Below are positions 27,021 through 35,702 of a DNA stretch of 64,000 nt, in pieces; the stretch's first letter is position 1; each line of letters opens with the position of its first letter. The stretch is from Pseudobutyrivibrio xylanivorans. GTDB taxonomy: Bacteria; Bacillota; Clostridia; Lachnospirales; Lachnospiraceae. Both the position numbers and the translations under genes were made by a program. The stretch covers positions 2,014,501 through 2,078,500 of the forward strand of contig NZ_CP043028.1 in the NCBI RefSeq assembly GCF_008935055.1, in the 5' to 3' direction. Under the pieces are notes generated by a model. That model saw only the letters and a list, made by a program, of their open reading frames with translations, was not told the DNA's origin and made no database searches.

Positions 27021-28267
27021 TATTCCTCACCCCTTACAATGTCCTGAAGCTCATCAGTATCGTTATCTGTTCCTGCACTTGCAAGATTAACTGGTGCAAG
27101 ATGATATTTAATGTAGCGCTTTCTTGATTCCTTGCTAAGGTTTTCATTAATTCTGGCCTGAACAAGCACGCAATCCTCCTGAGTAATATCAAGAAGAAGT
27201 ACTACAAACTGGTTGTTTGAATATCTTGCATACATATCTCCGCCACGGGCTGAAGTTCTGATAGCCTCAGAAAGCTCATCTGAAAGTAGGCTGAGACGAT
27301 CCGAATCATTAAGAGCGAAGCCCTTACCATCAGTGATTGTGCAAAGCATAAGCCATGCTGACTGACCTGAGCGGCGGATAACTCGCTTTATATATCTGTA
27401 GCTTTCAACGAAGATAGGATAGGTGCAGCTAAATGCACCCTCGATATCCTCCTTAGAAGTATCAAGATTCTTCTTTACCTCGCTGATAACATCTGTATTA
27501 TGTTTAATCTGAGAACCAAGCTTATCAAGCTGTTCTGTCATGCTTGCTGAAACTGATACACCAAGCTCCTCAAACATAAGAGCCTCTGTATCCTCATATA
27601 ACTTGAGAGCCTCCTTTGATTTGCCAAGCTCAATAAGTGCCTGCATCTCGTATGTCTGCCAGTTGTCGTATGGATAAAGATTGTCCGCTTTGTGGCTAGC
27701 CTTGTAAAGCTTATCAAACTTCTGCTGAAGCACGTACATCTCAAACAGCTGCTTTAAGCATCTGTCATAGAGCTTCTTGAGCTTAACCTGAACAGAAACT
27801 ACCCATTCAACGCCACTAAGTCCTGGAAGGAAATCTCCTCCATATAATTCACAGGCCTGCTCTAATAGCTTCTGCTGCTCATTAATATCCTCAGCAGCCA
27901 AAGCCTGCTTTGCAATATTCTCAAACTCAATCGCATCGCACTCAACAGTCACATTTGGGCTGATTTTATAGGTACCACGTTTTACATGTACATAATCTTC
28001 ATCAGGTAATCCAACCTTTGGAAGTGCCTTCCTAAGTCTGAATACAAGTGCTCTCAAGCTGTTAGACTCGTCTGCAATATCTTCATTGTGGAAAAGGTTG
28101 TACATTACCTGCTCACGTGCCAATCCGTTTGGATAGTAAAGGAGCATCTGAAAAAGCTGATTTACCTTTGTAGTATTGTTTCTCTCAATAGTAAATGGCT
28201 TTCCCTCATATGAAACCTCAACATTGCCTAACATTCTTGCTTTGATAATAATTGTTTGATTCATCAT
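27020..28267 (-). CDS. SARP-type transcription regulator with BTAD and degenerate GGDEF-like domain
   Basis: The protein is 415 residues from the ATG pair at 28267, chosen because AAAGGG lies just upstream and because the promoter at 28308-28336 would exclude longer starts. Residues 1-100 form an OmpR-like winged helix (SNSLRALVFRLRKALPKVGL). Residues ~100-245 form a bacterial transcriptional activation domain of helical repeats. Residues ~270-400 follow a diguanylate-cyclase pattern (LSEAIRTSARGGDMYARYSN), but the GGDEF motif reads YSNNQF, so it should be inactive. It is first in the pilus-like operon and probably controls it. Confidence 0.8.
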   Translation of the reverse strand: MMNQTIIIKARMLGNVEVSYEGKPFTIERNNTTKVNQLFQMLLYYPNGLAREQVMYNLFHNEDIADESNSLRALVFRLRKALPKVGLPDEDYVHVKRGTYKISPNVTVECDAIEFENIAKQALAAEDINEQQKLLEQACELYGGDFLPGLSGVEWVVSVQVKLKKLYDRCLKQLFEMYVLQQKFDKLYKASHKADNLYPYDNWQTYEMQALIELGKSKEALKLYEDTEALMFEELGVSVSASMTEQLDKLGSQIKHNTDVISEVKKNLDTSKEDIEGAFSCTYPIFVESYRYIKRVIRRSGQSAWLMLCTITDGKGFALNDSDRLSLLSDELSEAIRTSARGGDMYARYSNNQFVVLLLDITQEDCVLVQARINENLSKESRKRYIKYHLAPVNLASAGTDNDTDELQDIVRGEE

Positions 28268-28307
28268 TATACATCCCTTTTTGTTACTATTCGTAGTTAC
28301 ATTACAT

Positions 28308-28336
28308 AGTATAATTTTTTTAAGCGTTATTGTAAA
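28308..28336 (-). promoter_or_regulatory. Promoter of the SARP/pilus-like operon
   Basis: The minus strand reads -35 TTTACA (plus 28331-28336), 17 bp, then -10 TATACT (plus 28308-28313), about 40 bp before the ATG at 28267. It lies just after the pth terminator, so the operon is an independent unit. Confidence 0.75.
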
Positions 28337-28346
28337 TAATTCTGTT

Positions 28347-28378
28347 ATAAAAACGGGCACACTAATAAGTGTGCCCAT
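28347..28378 (-). terminator. Rho-independent terminator of the glgC-glgD-spoVG-pth unit
   Basis: GGGCACACT (28355-28363) and AGTGTGCCC (28368-28376) form a 9-bp hairpin with a 4-nt loop. On the minus strand GTTTTT follows. It starts 6 bp after the pth stop codon. Confidence 0.9.
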
Positions 28379-28383
28379 CTAGT

Positions 28384-28956
28384 TTACTTTATTTCCTTAA
28401 CGTTATACTTATTCATTGCAGCGTCCAAATCACCCTCCAAGAACAGCTCTAAGGCGCCTATCACCTTTTCCATGGAAGCGTCTACCCGCTCTCTATCCTC
28501 GGCGTCATAATGGCCAAGCACATGGTTCACCATATCACCATGCTCACACTCTCCAACTCCCACTCTTATTCGTGGAAATTCATTTGTGCCAAGCAGTGAA
28601 ATGATATTCTTCAGGCCATTGTGGCCCCCTGCGCTTCCCTTCTTTCTAACGCGAATATTACCTGTTGAAAGTGACACATCGTCAGAGATTACTATCATCT
28701 CCGCTGTAGGGTCAATCTCGTAATATTCAGTCATAGGATAAACGGATTCTCCGCTAAGATTCATGTAAGTTTGAGGTTTCAGTAAAATAACCTTGTGGCC
28801 ATTTATCAGCCCCTTTCCAACGAGCCCCTTGTGCTCCTTGTGATTAACCTCGATGCCAAACTTCTTCGAGATAGCATCAATAGCCTCAAATCCTACATTA
28901 TGTCTGGTTCCATCATACTTTCTCTCTGGATTACCTAGACCTACAATTAAATACAT
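28384..28956 (-). CDS. pth: Peptidyl-tRNA hydrolase
   Basis: Pth frees tRNA from prematurely released peptidyl-tRNA in the cytoplasm. The 190-residue protein shows the family landmarks. GLGNPERKYDGTRHNVGF holds the catalytic His and tRNA-contacting Asn; next come LLKPQTYMNLSGESV, the catalytic Asp in VISDDVSL, and SAGGHNGLKNI. It is the last gene before a terminator, 8 bp after spoVG. Confidence 0.96.
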   Translation of the reverse strand: MYLIVGLGNPERKYDGTRHNVGFEAIDAISKKFGIEVNHKEHKGLVGKGLINGHKVILLKPQTYMNLSGESVYPMTEYYEIDPTAEMIVISDDVSLSTGNIRVRKKGSAGGHNGLKNIISLLGTNEFPRIRVGVGECEHGDMVNHVLGHYDAEDRERVDASMEKVIGALELFLEGDLDAAMNKYNVKEIK

Positions 28957-28964
28957 AGCTTATC

Positions 28965-29225
28965 TTATTCTGGGAACTCTTCCTTATATTTATTAAGAAT
29001 CATTGTCTGCATCTGCTCTCTTGTGGTTGAGCGAATAGGATGCGCAATATCCTTATAGCCGCCTTCAGATCCCCTTCTTGATGGCATGGCGATAAATAGT
29101 CCCTTATCTCCTTCAATAATCTTAATGTCGTGAATTACAAACTCCTCATCAATTGTGACTGAAACAACAGCTTTCATTTTGCCTTCTTTTTCGATCTTGC
29201 GAATTCTGATGTCTGTAATTTGCAT
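28965..29225 (-). CDS. spoVG: SpoVG-type RNA/DNA-binding regulator
   Basis: The protein is 86 residues from the ATG at 29225, chosen because GGGGAGG lies 9 nt upstream and [11 protein letters not shown] is the standard SpoVG opening. Longer in-frame reading runs into glg[21 protein letters not shown] and ST.RE.....I are the conserved family blocks. SpoVG is a small dimeric regulator first known from sporulation septation and later as a nucleic-acid-binding protein in many Firmicutes. It lies 4 bp after glgD. Confidence 0.93.
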   Translation of the reverse strand: MQITDIRIRKIEKEGKMKAVVSVTIDEEFVIHDIKIIEGDKGLFIAMPSRRGSEGGYKDIAHPIRSTTREQMQTMILNKYKEEFPE

Positions 29226-29229
29226 TGTG

Positions 29230-30363
29230 CTATACCTCCCCAATTGGCATATCATATCTGTTCTTGTTACCGGTAACAATGCGGATACCATTTTCCCCTA
29301 TATACGTTGATCCGCTAAGCAATGTCTCATGGCTCTCAACAATGCAATTCTCAACGTGCACGTTGTCACCTATGTATGCTCCGTTCAAAATAACGCAATT
29401 CTTAACAACTGAGTTGTTGCCAACAAAAGCCTTCTTGAACAATACAGAATTCTCCACAGTACTGTTGATGATACATCCTCCCGAGATAAGTGAGTTTGTA
29501 ACCTTTGAACCTGTGTTGTACTTTGCAGGTGGAAGGTCATGAGTCTTTGAGAAGACTCCTGGCTCTGTGTGGAAGAAATTATCTCTAACATCCTTGCGTA
29601 AGAAATCCATGTTTGCCTTGAAGTAGCTGTCCACGTCAGCGATGTTAGCCCAATAGCCTTCCATCTTATAGCCGTAGATTTTCTTCATGCTCTTGTATCT
29701 TATGAGAATGTCTGTAACAAAATTGTATCTGCCCTCTCGATTACACTCCTCCAATAAATCGATGAGAGCACGCCTTCTGATGACATAGACACCAGCTGAA
29801 ACAAGATCTGAATTGGCCACCATTGGCTTCTCTTCAAATTCTGTAATTCTGCCGTCTCTGTCCATGGATACAACACCATATCTGTTGATGTCGTCACCCT
29901 CAGGAAGCTTAGCACAAACCACTGTAATATCAGCCTGCTTTGCAATGTGGTAATCAAGGACTTTGTTGAAGTCCAGTTTGTAAACACCATCACCGCTGGC
30001 AATTATAACATATGGCTCGTGTCTTTTCTTTAAGAAATCAATATTTTGCCAAATAGCATCGGCAGTACCTCTGTACCACCAGCTATTATTAGTAGTAACT
30101 GTTGGTGTGAAGAGGAAGAGACCTCCCTGCTTTCTACCAAAGTTCCACCATTTTGATGAATTAAGATGCTCGTTCAATGAACGTGCGTTGTACTGTGAAA
30201 GTACTGCTACTGTCTGGATGTGTGAATTTGTCATGTTTGAAAGGACAAAATCAATACATCTGTAGCTTCCTCCGATTGGCATTGCAGCAATTGCTCTCTT
30301 GTCCGTCAAATTCTGCATTCTGCTGCTGTTTCCACCTGCTAGTATAATTCCTAATGCTTTCAT
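29230..30363 (-). CDS. glgD: Glucose-1-phosphate adenylyltransferase regulatory subunit
   Basis: This 377-residue paralogue of ADP-glucose pyrophosphorylase has an N-terminal nucleotidyltransferase fold ([20 protein letters not shown]) and a C-terminal left-handed beta-helix (hexapeptide repeats, [15 protein letters not shown]). The start LAGGNSSR differs from the catalytic GGxGxRL pattern, which is typical of GlgD. It partners GlgC to make ADP-glucose for glycogen. Its start overlaps the glgC stop by 4 bp. Confidence 0.93.
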   Translation of the reverse strand: MKALGIILAGGNSSRMQNLTDKRAIAAMPIGGSYRCIDFVLSNMTNSHIQTVAVLSQYNARSLNEHLNSSKWWNFGRKQGGLFLFTPTVTTNNSWWYRGTADAIWQNIDFLKKRHEPYVIIASGDGVYKLDFNKVLDYHIAKQADITVVCAKLPEGDDINRYGVVSMDRDGRITEFEEKPMVANSDLVSAGVYVIRRRALIDLLEECNREGRYNFVTDILIRYKSMKKIYGYKMEGYWANIADVDSYFKANMDFLRKDVRDNFFHTEPGVFSKTHDLPPAKYNTGSKVTNSLISGGCIINSTVENSVLFKKAFVGNNSVVKNCVILNGAYIGDNVHVENCIVESHETLLSGSTYIGENGIRIVTGNKNRYDMPIGEV

Positions 30364-31634
30364 AATCGATCACCTGCCTTGATAATATAGCCGCCACTAG
30401 CTAACTGTCCGTCAGGATAATCCGCATCGCTAGTCTCGCCCTTGATAGCTGTATTTTTACCTATTGTCACATTTGCTGGGATGGTAGAATTCTCGCCGAT
30501 AACTGCTAATCCAAATGAATAGATGCTGGCATTCAGCTTACTCTCTGCCTCTTCGCCCTGACCAATCTTGGCACCTTCACCAATGACTGTATTCTCAGCA
30601 ATAATCGATTTATCAACTATGCAATTCTTTCCTATCGTAACGCCTTCCATAATGATTGAATCGCGGATAATCGCTCCTTCTTCAACCACTACGCCAGCGC
30701 CTAGTACTGAATTATATACTTCTCCATATATCTGAGCACCCGCACCCACAATCGCCTTTTCTACGACAGCTGTGCTTGCTACAAACTGTGGCTCGATGAT
30801 GTTCTGATTAGTGTAAATCTTCCAGAATTCTTCATATAAGTTGAACTCTGGTATTAAATCTATAAGCTCCATATTGGCTTCCCAATATGAACCAAGTGTT
30901 CCAACGTCCTTCCAATAGCTGTTGAACTCGTAAGCATACATTGGAGAACCCTTCTCGTGAAGGTATGGAAGCACGTGCTTACCAAAATCGCAATTGCTCT
31001 GGTCTTTAAGAGCCACAAGTGACTCTCTAAGTGCTTTCCAACTGAAAATGTAAATACCCATTGAAGCCAGGTTACTACGTGGCTGAGGTGGCTTCTCCTC
31101 AAACTCGCTGATTCGTTTTTCATCATCAGCAATAACAACTCCAAATCGCGATGCTTCCTCAATTGGAACAGGTATTACAGCGATTGTAACATCTGCGCCC
31201 TTTGCCTTATGAAAATCCAACATGGCTTCATAATCCATCTTATAAATATGGTCTCCTGAAAGGATAAGCACATACTCCGGATTATAGCTCTCCATGTACT
31301 TAAGGTTTTGGAAAATTGCGTTAGCTGTACCAGAATACCACTCAGATGTGTCACTCTTCTCATATGGTGGAAGAACTGTAACACCGCCATTATTTCTGTC
31401 CAAATCCCATGGAATACCAATTCCAATATGCGAATTTAAAACAAGTGGCTGATACTGAGTTAGTACGCCAACGGTATCAATTCCTGAATTGATACAATTT
31501 GACAGAGGAAAATCGATAATACGATACTTGCCTCCGAAAGAAACGGCTGGCTTTGCCACGTCAGACGTCAATACGCCCAAGCGACTTCCTTGCCCACCAG
31601 CCAAAAGCATTGCGATCATTTCTTTTCTAATCAT
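30360..31634 (-). CDS. glgC: Glucose-1-phosphate adenylyltransferase, catalytic subunit
   Basis: This enzyme makes ADP-glucose from ATP and glucose-1-phosphate for glycogen synthesis. The protein is about 424 residues from the ATG at 31634 ([20 protein letters not shown]). An earlier in-frame ATG at 31643 sits too close to its AAAGG site. Catalytic features are [29 protein letters not shown], the Asp in [11 protein letters not shown], and FEEKP. The C-terminus is a beta-helix. It is the first gene of the glgC-glgD-spoVG-pth unit and has a clear promoter upstream. Confidence 0.94.
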   Translation of the reverse strand: MIRKEMIAMLLAGGQGSRLGVLTSDVAKPAVSFGGKYRIIDFPLSNCINSGIDTVGVLTQYQPLVLNSHIGIGIPWDLDRNNGGVTVLPPYEKSDTSEWYSGTANAIFQNLKYMESYNPEYVLILSGDHIYKMDYEAMLDFHKAKGADVTIAVIPVPIEEASRFGVVIADDEKRISEFEEKPPQPRSNLASMGIYIFSWKALRESLVALKDQSNCDFGKHVLPYLHEKGSPMYAYEFNSYWKDVGTLGSYWEANMELIDLIPEFNLYEEFWKIYTNQNIIEPQFVASTAVVEKAIVGAGAQIYGEVYNSVLGAGVVVEEGAIIRDSIIMEGVTIGKNCIVDKSIIAENTVIGEGAKIGQGEEAESKLNASIYSFGLAVIGENSTIPANVTIGKNTAIKGETSDADYPDGQLASGGYIIKAGDRL

Positions 31635-31738
31635 CCCTATCATCTGCCTTTCTCATGGTGTCAGTCAAGGAATGTGCATATAGAACCCCATTGCACTCCC
31701 CTTCTAAAAGCCCGCTAATTCACGACAGAATTCGCAAA

Positions 31739-31767
31739 CTTATACAATTAGTATAACAAAGTGGCAA
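31739..31767 (-). promoter_or_regulatory. Promoter of glgC
   Basis: The minus strand has -35 TTGCCA (plus 31762-31767) and -10 TATAAG (plus 31739-31744) with 17-bp spacing. The transcript leader would be about 100 nt. I see no known riboswitch in it. Confidence 0.6.
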
Positions 31768-31814
31768 TTTACACGCAATATTATTCTTATTTTTACCATG
31801 AATTTGTTAATTAT

Positions 31815-31844
31815 TTGACAACTCCCCGTAAAAATCACTAAATC
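31815..31844 (+). promoter_or_regulatory. Possible promoter of murC
   Basis: A perfect -35 TTGACA (31815-31820) is followed 18 bp later by the weak -10 TAAATC (31839-31844). It is the best candidate in the divergent glgC/murC gap. Confidence 0.4.
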
Positions 31845-31940
31845 CGTTAACAATTTTTTCGTACTTTAGCCTTGAAAGTATCACCAATTGGGGGTATCGT
31901 AAATCATGGTAAAACTACAAATAATAAAGAAGGAAAATTC

Positions 31941-33320
31941 ATGTACAAAATAGACTTCACAAAACCAATCCATATCCATTTCATCGGCATCGGTGGAATC
32001 AGTATGAGTGGCCTTGCAGAAATTCTTTTAGGCGCAGGCTTCACCATCTCTGGTTCTGACCGCGATGAATCGGATTTGACAAAACATCTGGTAGCACTTG
32101 GAGCCAGAGTTAATTATCCACAGGCTGCAGCAAATATCACTGATGATATCGACCTTATTGTTTACACTGCTGCAATTCGTGAGGACAATCCAGAATTCCA
32201 GGCTGCAAAAGCAAGCGGCAAGCCAATGCTTACAAGAGCCGAACTTCTTGGTGAAATCATGGAGAATTACACTCGTTCAATCACTGTTTCTGGTACACAT
32301 GGCAAGACCACTACTACTTCGATGATTAGCCAGATTCTTCTTGAGACAGCTGACGAACCTACTATTTCCGTTGGCGGTATCCTTGATGCAATCCACAGCA
32401 ATGTTCACGTTGGAGACAGTGATATTTTCATCACTGAGGCCTGTGAGTACACCAATAGCTACCACTCATTCTTCCCTAAGTACAACATTATTCTTAACGT
32501 GGAAGCTGACCATCTTGATTTCTTTAAGAACCTTGAAAATGTCCGTGCATCTTTTAAGAAGTTTGCGGGCAATACAGCCGATGATGGTCTTCTTATCATC
32601 AATAACGAGATTGATAATGTTAAATACTTCACTGATGATTTAAAGTGCAAGGTTATTACCTACGCTCTTCACGGTGATGCTGATATTGTGCCCTCAGAAA
32701 TTACTTACAATGAGAAAGGCTGCGCTAGCTACGTGCCAGTTTTTGCTGGAAAGAAGTTAGAACGTGTAACGCTTAATGTTCCTGGTGACCACAACATAAG
32801 CAACTCCCTTGCTGCCATTGCTCTTTGCATGGAAATGGGTATTAGCTACGACCACATTATCGCTGGGCTTTCCAAGTTCGGAGGTGCTCATCGTCGTTTT
32901 GAGTACAAGGGCACTTACAATGGTGCAACCGTTATCGACGACTATGCACATCATCCAACAGAGATTAAGGCCAGCCTTGCTGCAGCTGCAAACTATCCAC
33001 ACAACCGTCTGATTGTTTGCTTCCAATCTCACACATATACACGTACGCTCAGCTTTCTTGACGACTTTGCAGAGGCTCTCAGCACTGCTGATATCGTTAT
33101 TATGCCAGACATTTACCCAGCCCGTGAGCCAGACATCTACGGTGTCAGCTCAAAAGACATCACAGATCGACTTGAAAAGCTGGGTGTTGAGGCCCATTAT
33201 TTAGTCACATTTGAAGAATGTGAAAAATTTTTGAAAAAAAATCTTTTAAACAATGACCTGTTGATAACTATGGGTGCTGGAGACGTGTATTTAGTAGGCG
33301 AAAATCTACTTGACGAATAA
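31941..33320 (+). CDS. murC: UDP-N-acetylmuramate-L-alanine ligase
   Basis: MurC adds the first amino acid (L-Ala) to UDP-MurNAc in the cytoplasm. The protein is 459 residues from the ATG at 31941 (MYKIDFTKPIHIHFIGIGGI), which has GAAGGA upstream. Reading further 5' gives no family sequence. Landmarks are HFIGIGGISMSGLAE, the ATP loop SGTHGKTTTTSM, EACEYTNSYHSF, GAHRRFEYKG and DDYAHHPTEI. It is the first gene of a plus-strand block that continues with replication genes. Confidence 0.96.
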   Translation: MYKIDFTKPIHIHFIGIGGISMSGLAEILLGAGFTISGSDRDESDLTKHLVALGARVNYPQAAANITDDIDLIVYTAAIREDNPEFQAAKASGKPMLTRAELLGEIMENYTRSITVSGTHGKTTTTSMISQILLETADEPTISVGGILDAIHSNVHVGDSDIFITEACEYTNSYHSFFPKYNIILNVEADHLDFFKNLENVRASFKKFAGNTADDGLLIINNEIDNVKYFTDDLKCKVITYALHGDADIVPSEITYNEKGCASYVPVFAGKKLERVTLNVPGDHNISNSLAAIALCMEMGISYDHIIAGLSKFGGAHRRFEYKGTYNGATVIDDYAHHPTEIKASLAAAANYPHNRLIVCFQSHTYTRTLSFLDDFAEALSTADIVIMPDIYPAREPDIYGVSSKDITDRLEKLGVEAHYLVTFEECEKFLKKNLLNNDLLITMGAGDVYLVGENLLDE

Positions 33321-33426
33321 TTATCCACATTATCCACATTTTTCGAAGGGATTTTCCCCACAAAAAAATGTGGATTTTTTTAGCCCTTTTTTACTATTCT
33401 GAGGACACTTTTCCACATTATCCACA
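33321..33426 (+). promoter_or_regulatory. Cluster of tandem DnaA boxes upstream of dnaD
   Basis: Two perfect consensus boxes TTATCCACA abut at 33321-33329 and 33330-33338. A second abutting pair, TTTTCCACA (33409-33417) and TTATCCACA (33418-33426), lies 88 bp further. TTCCCCACA (33355-33363) and, inverted, TGTGGATTT (33369-33377) lie between and are weaker matches. The pairs form an 18-bp direct repeat differing at one base. The cluster lies upstream of dnaD and a dnaC-type gene. Confidence 0.8.
33352..33381 (+). terminator. Weak terminator of murC
   Basis: CCACA and TGTGG form a short stem around an A-rich loop, followed by ATTTTTTT on the plus strand. It lies inside the DnaA-box cluster, and its stem arms are themselves box-like. 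Confidence 0.5.
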
Positions 33427-33492
33427 AGCGCCACAAACCCTTTATTTACAAGGCTTTGCGGCTCCTCAGCCCTTTTCTTTTTGATTTTACTT

Positions 33493-33501
33493 TGCTATAA
33501 T
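33493..33501 (+). promoter_or_regulatory. Extended -10 promoter of the dnaD-dnaC-prs unit
   Basis: TGCTATAAT is a perfect -10 with a TGn extension. No good -35 is present, which fits activation or dependence on the upstream DnaA boxes. The dnaD ATG follows 33 bp later, with GGGAG upstream of it. Confidence 0.6.
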
Positions 33502-33534
33502 TTGCCTCAAGTTAATGAGGGAGATGAATAATAT

Positions 33535-34671
33535 ATGGCTGACATCATGTTGCACACTAGCACAAACACAGGCTTTACTTGTGTTTCTAATACTTTCATA
33601 GAGGATTTCATGAAGGATGCTAATGGGGAATATGTAAAGGTTTACCTTTATCTGTTGCGTTGTCTCAATAACGATGGATTTGATTTTTCCATCGAGCAGT
33701 TGGCGGACTGTTTAGACCACACAGAAAAAGACGTAATGCGAGCTTTTACTTATTGGGAGAAAGTGGGTTTGCTTCGCCTTGAGTATTCACCAGATAATGA
33801 GCTTTCTGGAATCTACTTAGTAGATGTGAATGGATATGACAAGGCTGGCGGGCCTGTCATCTCCAACATCACATCACATCTTAATTCAGTACACTATACG
33901 GCTGCTTCTAGCGTAGCTACATCTGCTGGAGCCCCTGCTGTTAAACCAAATATGGTAAATACCGACCAGGATTACACTTCAGATCAGATTACAAGCTTCT
34001 TCTCTGATTCCGAAGTAAACGACCTTAAGTTTTCTACAGAAAGCTACTTGGGACGTCCATTATCCCGCACAGAGGCAAACAAGATTTACTTCTGGCACAC
34101 AGATTTGCATATGCCAATGGACCTTATCGAATATCTCATTGGTACCTGCATCGACAATGGACACAAGAGCTTCCACTACATGAACACTGTTGCTATCAAC
34201 TGGGCTGAGGAAGGCATCACTTGCGTTGAAGATGCAGTTAAGGCTTCCAGCACCAGAAACAACACTGTTTACTCAATCATGAGAGCTTTCGGTATCAGCG
34301 GACGTGATTTAGTTGAATCTGAGCTTGATTATGTTGAAAAGTGGACAAAAGCTTTAGGCTTCGATTTAGATATCATCTGTGAAGCATGCAAGCGCACTAT
34401 TCTTCAGACTAACAAACCAAGCTTCAAATATGCAGATTCTATTCTTGAAAGTTGGAACAAAGATAACGTAAAATCACTTGAGGACATTGCAGCACTTGAT
34501 CAGAAGCATACAGCTGCCACCGTCGCAAAGATTTCATCTGCAAATCGCATGCGTACAGCTGCCGCAAACACTGCCACTGCTTCGCGTACCAAGACCAGCT
34601 CAAAGTTCCACAATTTCTCACAGCGAGATTATGACTTTAATGAACTCGAAAAGAGGATATTAGGTAATTAG
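33535..34671 (+). CDS. DnaD-domain replication protein
   Basis: In this 378-residue protein, residues ~30-90 form a winged-helix DnaD-like N-domain (GEYVKVYLYLLRCLNNDGFD). Two DnaD/DnaB C-terminal-type helical domains follow at about 145-220 (SRTEANKIYFWHTDLHMPMD) and 235-310. The C-terminal tail is basic and Ala/Thr-rich and ends with FNELEKRIL. DnaD-type proteins help load the replicative helicase during initiation or restart in Firmicutes. The next gene encodes a helicase-loader ATPase, which supports this role. Confidence 0.88.
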   Translation: MADIMLHTSTNTGFTCVSNTFIEDFMKDANGEYVKVYLYLLRCLNNDGFDFSIEQLADCLDHTEKDVMRAFTYWEKVGLLRLEYSPDNELSGIYLVDVNGYDKAGGPVISNITSHLNSVHYTAASSVATSAGAPAVKPNMVNTDQDYTSDQITSFFSDSEVNDLKFSTESYLGRPLSRTEANKIYFWHTDLHMPMDLIEYLIGTCIDNGHKSFHYMNTVAINWAEEGITCVEDAVKASSTRNNTVYSIMRAFGISGRDLVESELDYVEKWTKALGFDLDIICEACKRTILQTNKPSFKYADSILESWNKDNVKSLEDIAALDQKHTAATVAKISSANRMRTAAANTATASRTKTSSKFHNFSQRDYDFNELEKRILGN

Positions 34672-34688
34672 TTAATAAGGGGGAGAAT

Positions 34689-35681
34689 ATGGCTTTATCA
34701 AACGAACAATACGATGCACTTATGCGTCAATATAACCATAAACAGGCACGAAACAACCAAATCGTTGCTTACCGCACTGATGAGGTGTATTCTGCCATCC
34801 CAACACTTTCAGAGCTTGATGCAGAAGTCTCAAAGGTTTCTGTATCTTCTATCACTGCAATTTTCAACGGCGAAAATATCGAAAGCGCTGCAGCTGCAAG
34901 TCGTCGCAGACTTTCTGAATTAAAGGATCGCCGCATTAAGCTTATGGAAGCTGCAGGCTTTCCAGCTGATTACCTTGAGCCACCATATGACTGCCCAGAC
35001 TGCAAGGATACAGGCTACATAAATGGCAAACGCTGCCACTGTTTCAAGCAGGCTGCACTTAATATTGTTTACAAACAGTCCAACCTTAACAACATCCTTT
35101 CAAAGGAGAATTTCAACTTCTTTGATTTAAATGTATACGACGAAAATTATTTTGAGGGTAATTCCGGCGTTAGCGCTCGTGCCACTGCACAAATAGCCCT
35201 AGAAAGAGCACAAAACTTTGTGCAGAATTTTAAGGCAAAAGGTGGTAATTTATTGTTGCTTGGACAGACAGGTTGCGGTAAGACTTTTCTTTCCAATTGC
35301 ATCGCAAAAGCTCTTTTAGACGAAGGCATATCTGTTATTTACTTCACAGCATCTGAGCTTTTTAAAGTTTTTGAAGAACAAACCTTCAAGAAGAATGCCG
35401 ATATGGCAGATCTTCATGATTCGATATTTGATTGTGATTTATTAATCATTGATGACCTTGGCACTGAATTTCCTAATAATTTCACTATTACCAAACTATT
35501 CCAGTGCTTAAACGAAAGACTACTTAGAAGCAAATCGACGGTTATTTCCACAAATCTTTCTCTCGAGGAAATGAGAGATACCTACAGCGAACGCATTACT
35601 TCACGAGTATTTTCATATTACGATGCCATCAGGCTTATCGGAGACGATATTCGTATTAAAAAAGTAATGATGAATAAATAA
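34689..35681 (+). CDS. DnaC/DnaI-type helicase loader ATPase
   Basis: This 330-residue protein has an N-terminal helicase-binding region with a zinc cluster CPDCKDTGYINGKRCHC (about 99-115) and an AAA+ domain. Walker A is LLGQTGCGKTFLSN, Walker B is DLLIIDDLGTE, and an Arg-finger region reads ERITSRVF. It would bind the replicative helicase and open it for loading on DNA. It follows dnaD by 17 bp, a pairing that amounts to a primosome operon. Confidence 0.92.
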   Translation: MALSNEQYDALMRQYNHKQARNNQIVAYRTDEVYSAIPTLSELDAEVSKVSVSSITAIFNGENIESAAAASRRRLSELKDRRIKLMEAAGFPADYLEPPYDCPDCKDTGYINGKRCHCFKQAALNIVYKQSNLNNILSKENFNFFDLNVYDENYFEGNSGVSARATAQIALERAQNFVQNFKAKGGNLLLLGQTGCGKTFLSNCIAKALLDEGISVIYFTASELFKVFEEQTFKKNADMADLHDSIFDCDLLIIDDLGTEFPNNFTITKLFQCLNERLLRSKSTVISTNLSLEEMRDTYSERITSRVFSYYDAIRLIGDDIRIKKVMMNK

Positions 35682-35702
35682 ATATCTTTCAAGGAGCAAA
35701 CA

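Noticed and set aside
31872..31940. Longer murC start
   Set aside because: The extra 23 codons have no family similarity, while the ATG at 31941 has GAAGGA upstream and the standard N-terminus.
33321..33534. Chromosomal replication origin
   Set aside because: DnaA boxes are present, but there is no dnaA-dnaN, no clear AT-rich unwinding element and no gene-order sign of oriC; a regulatory cluster is the safer reading.
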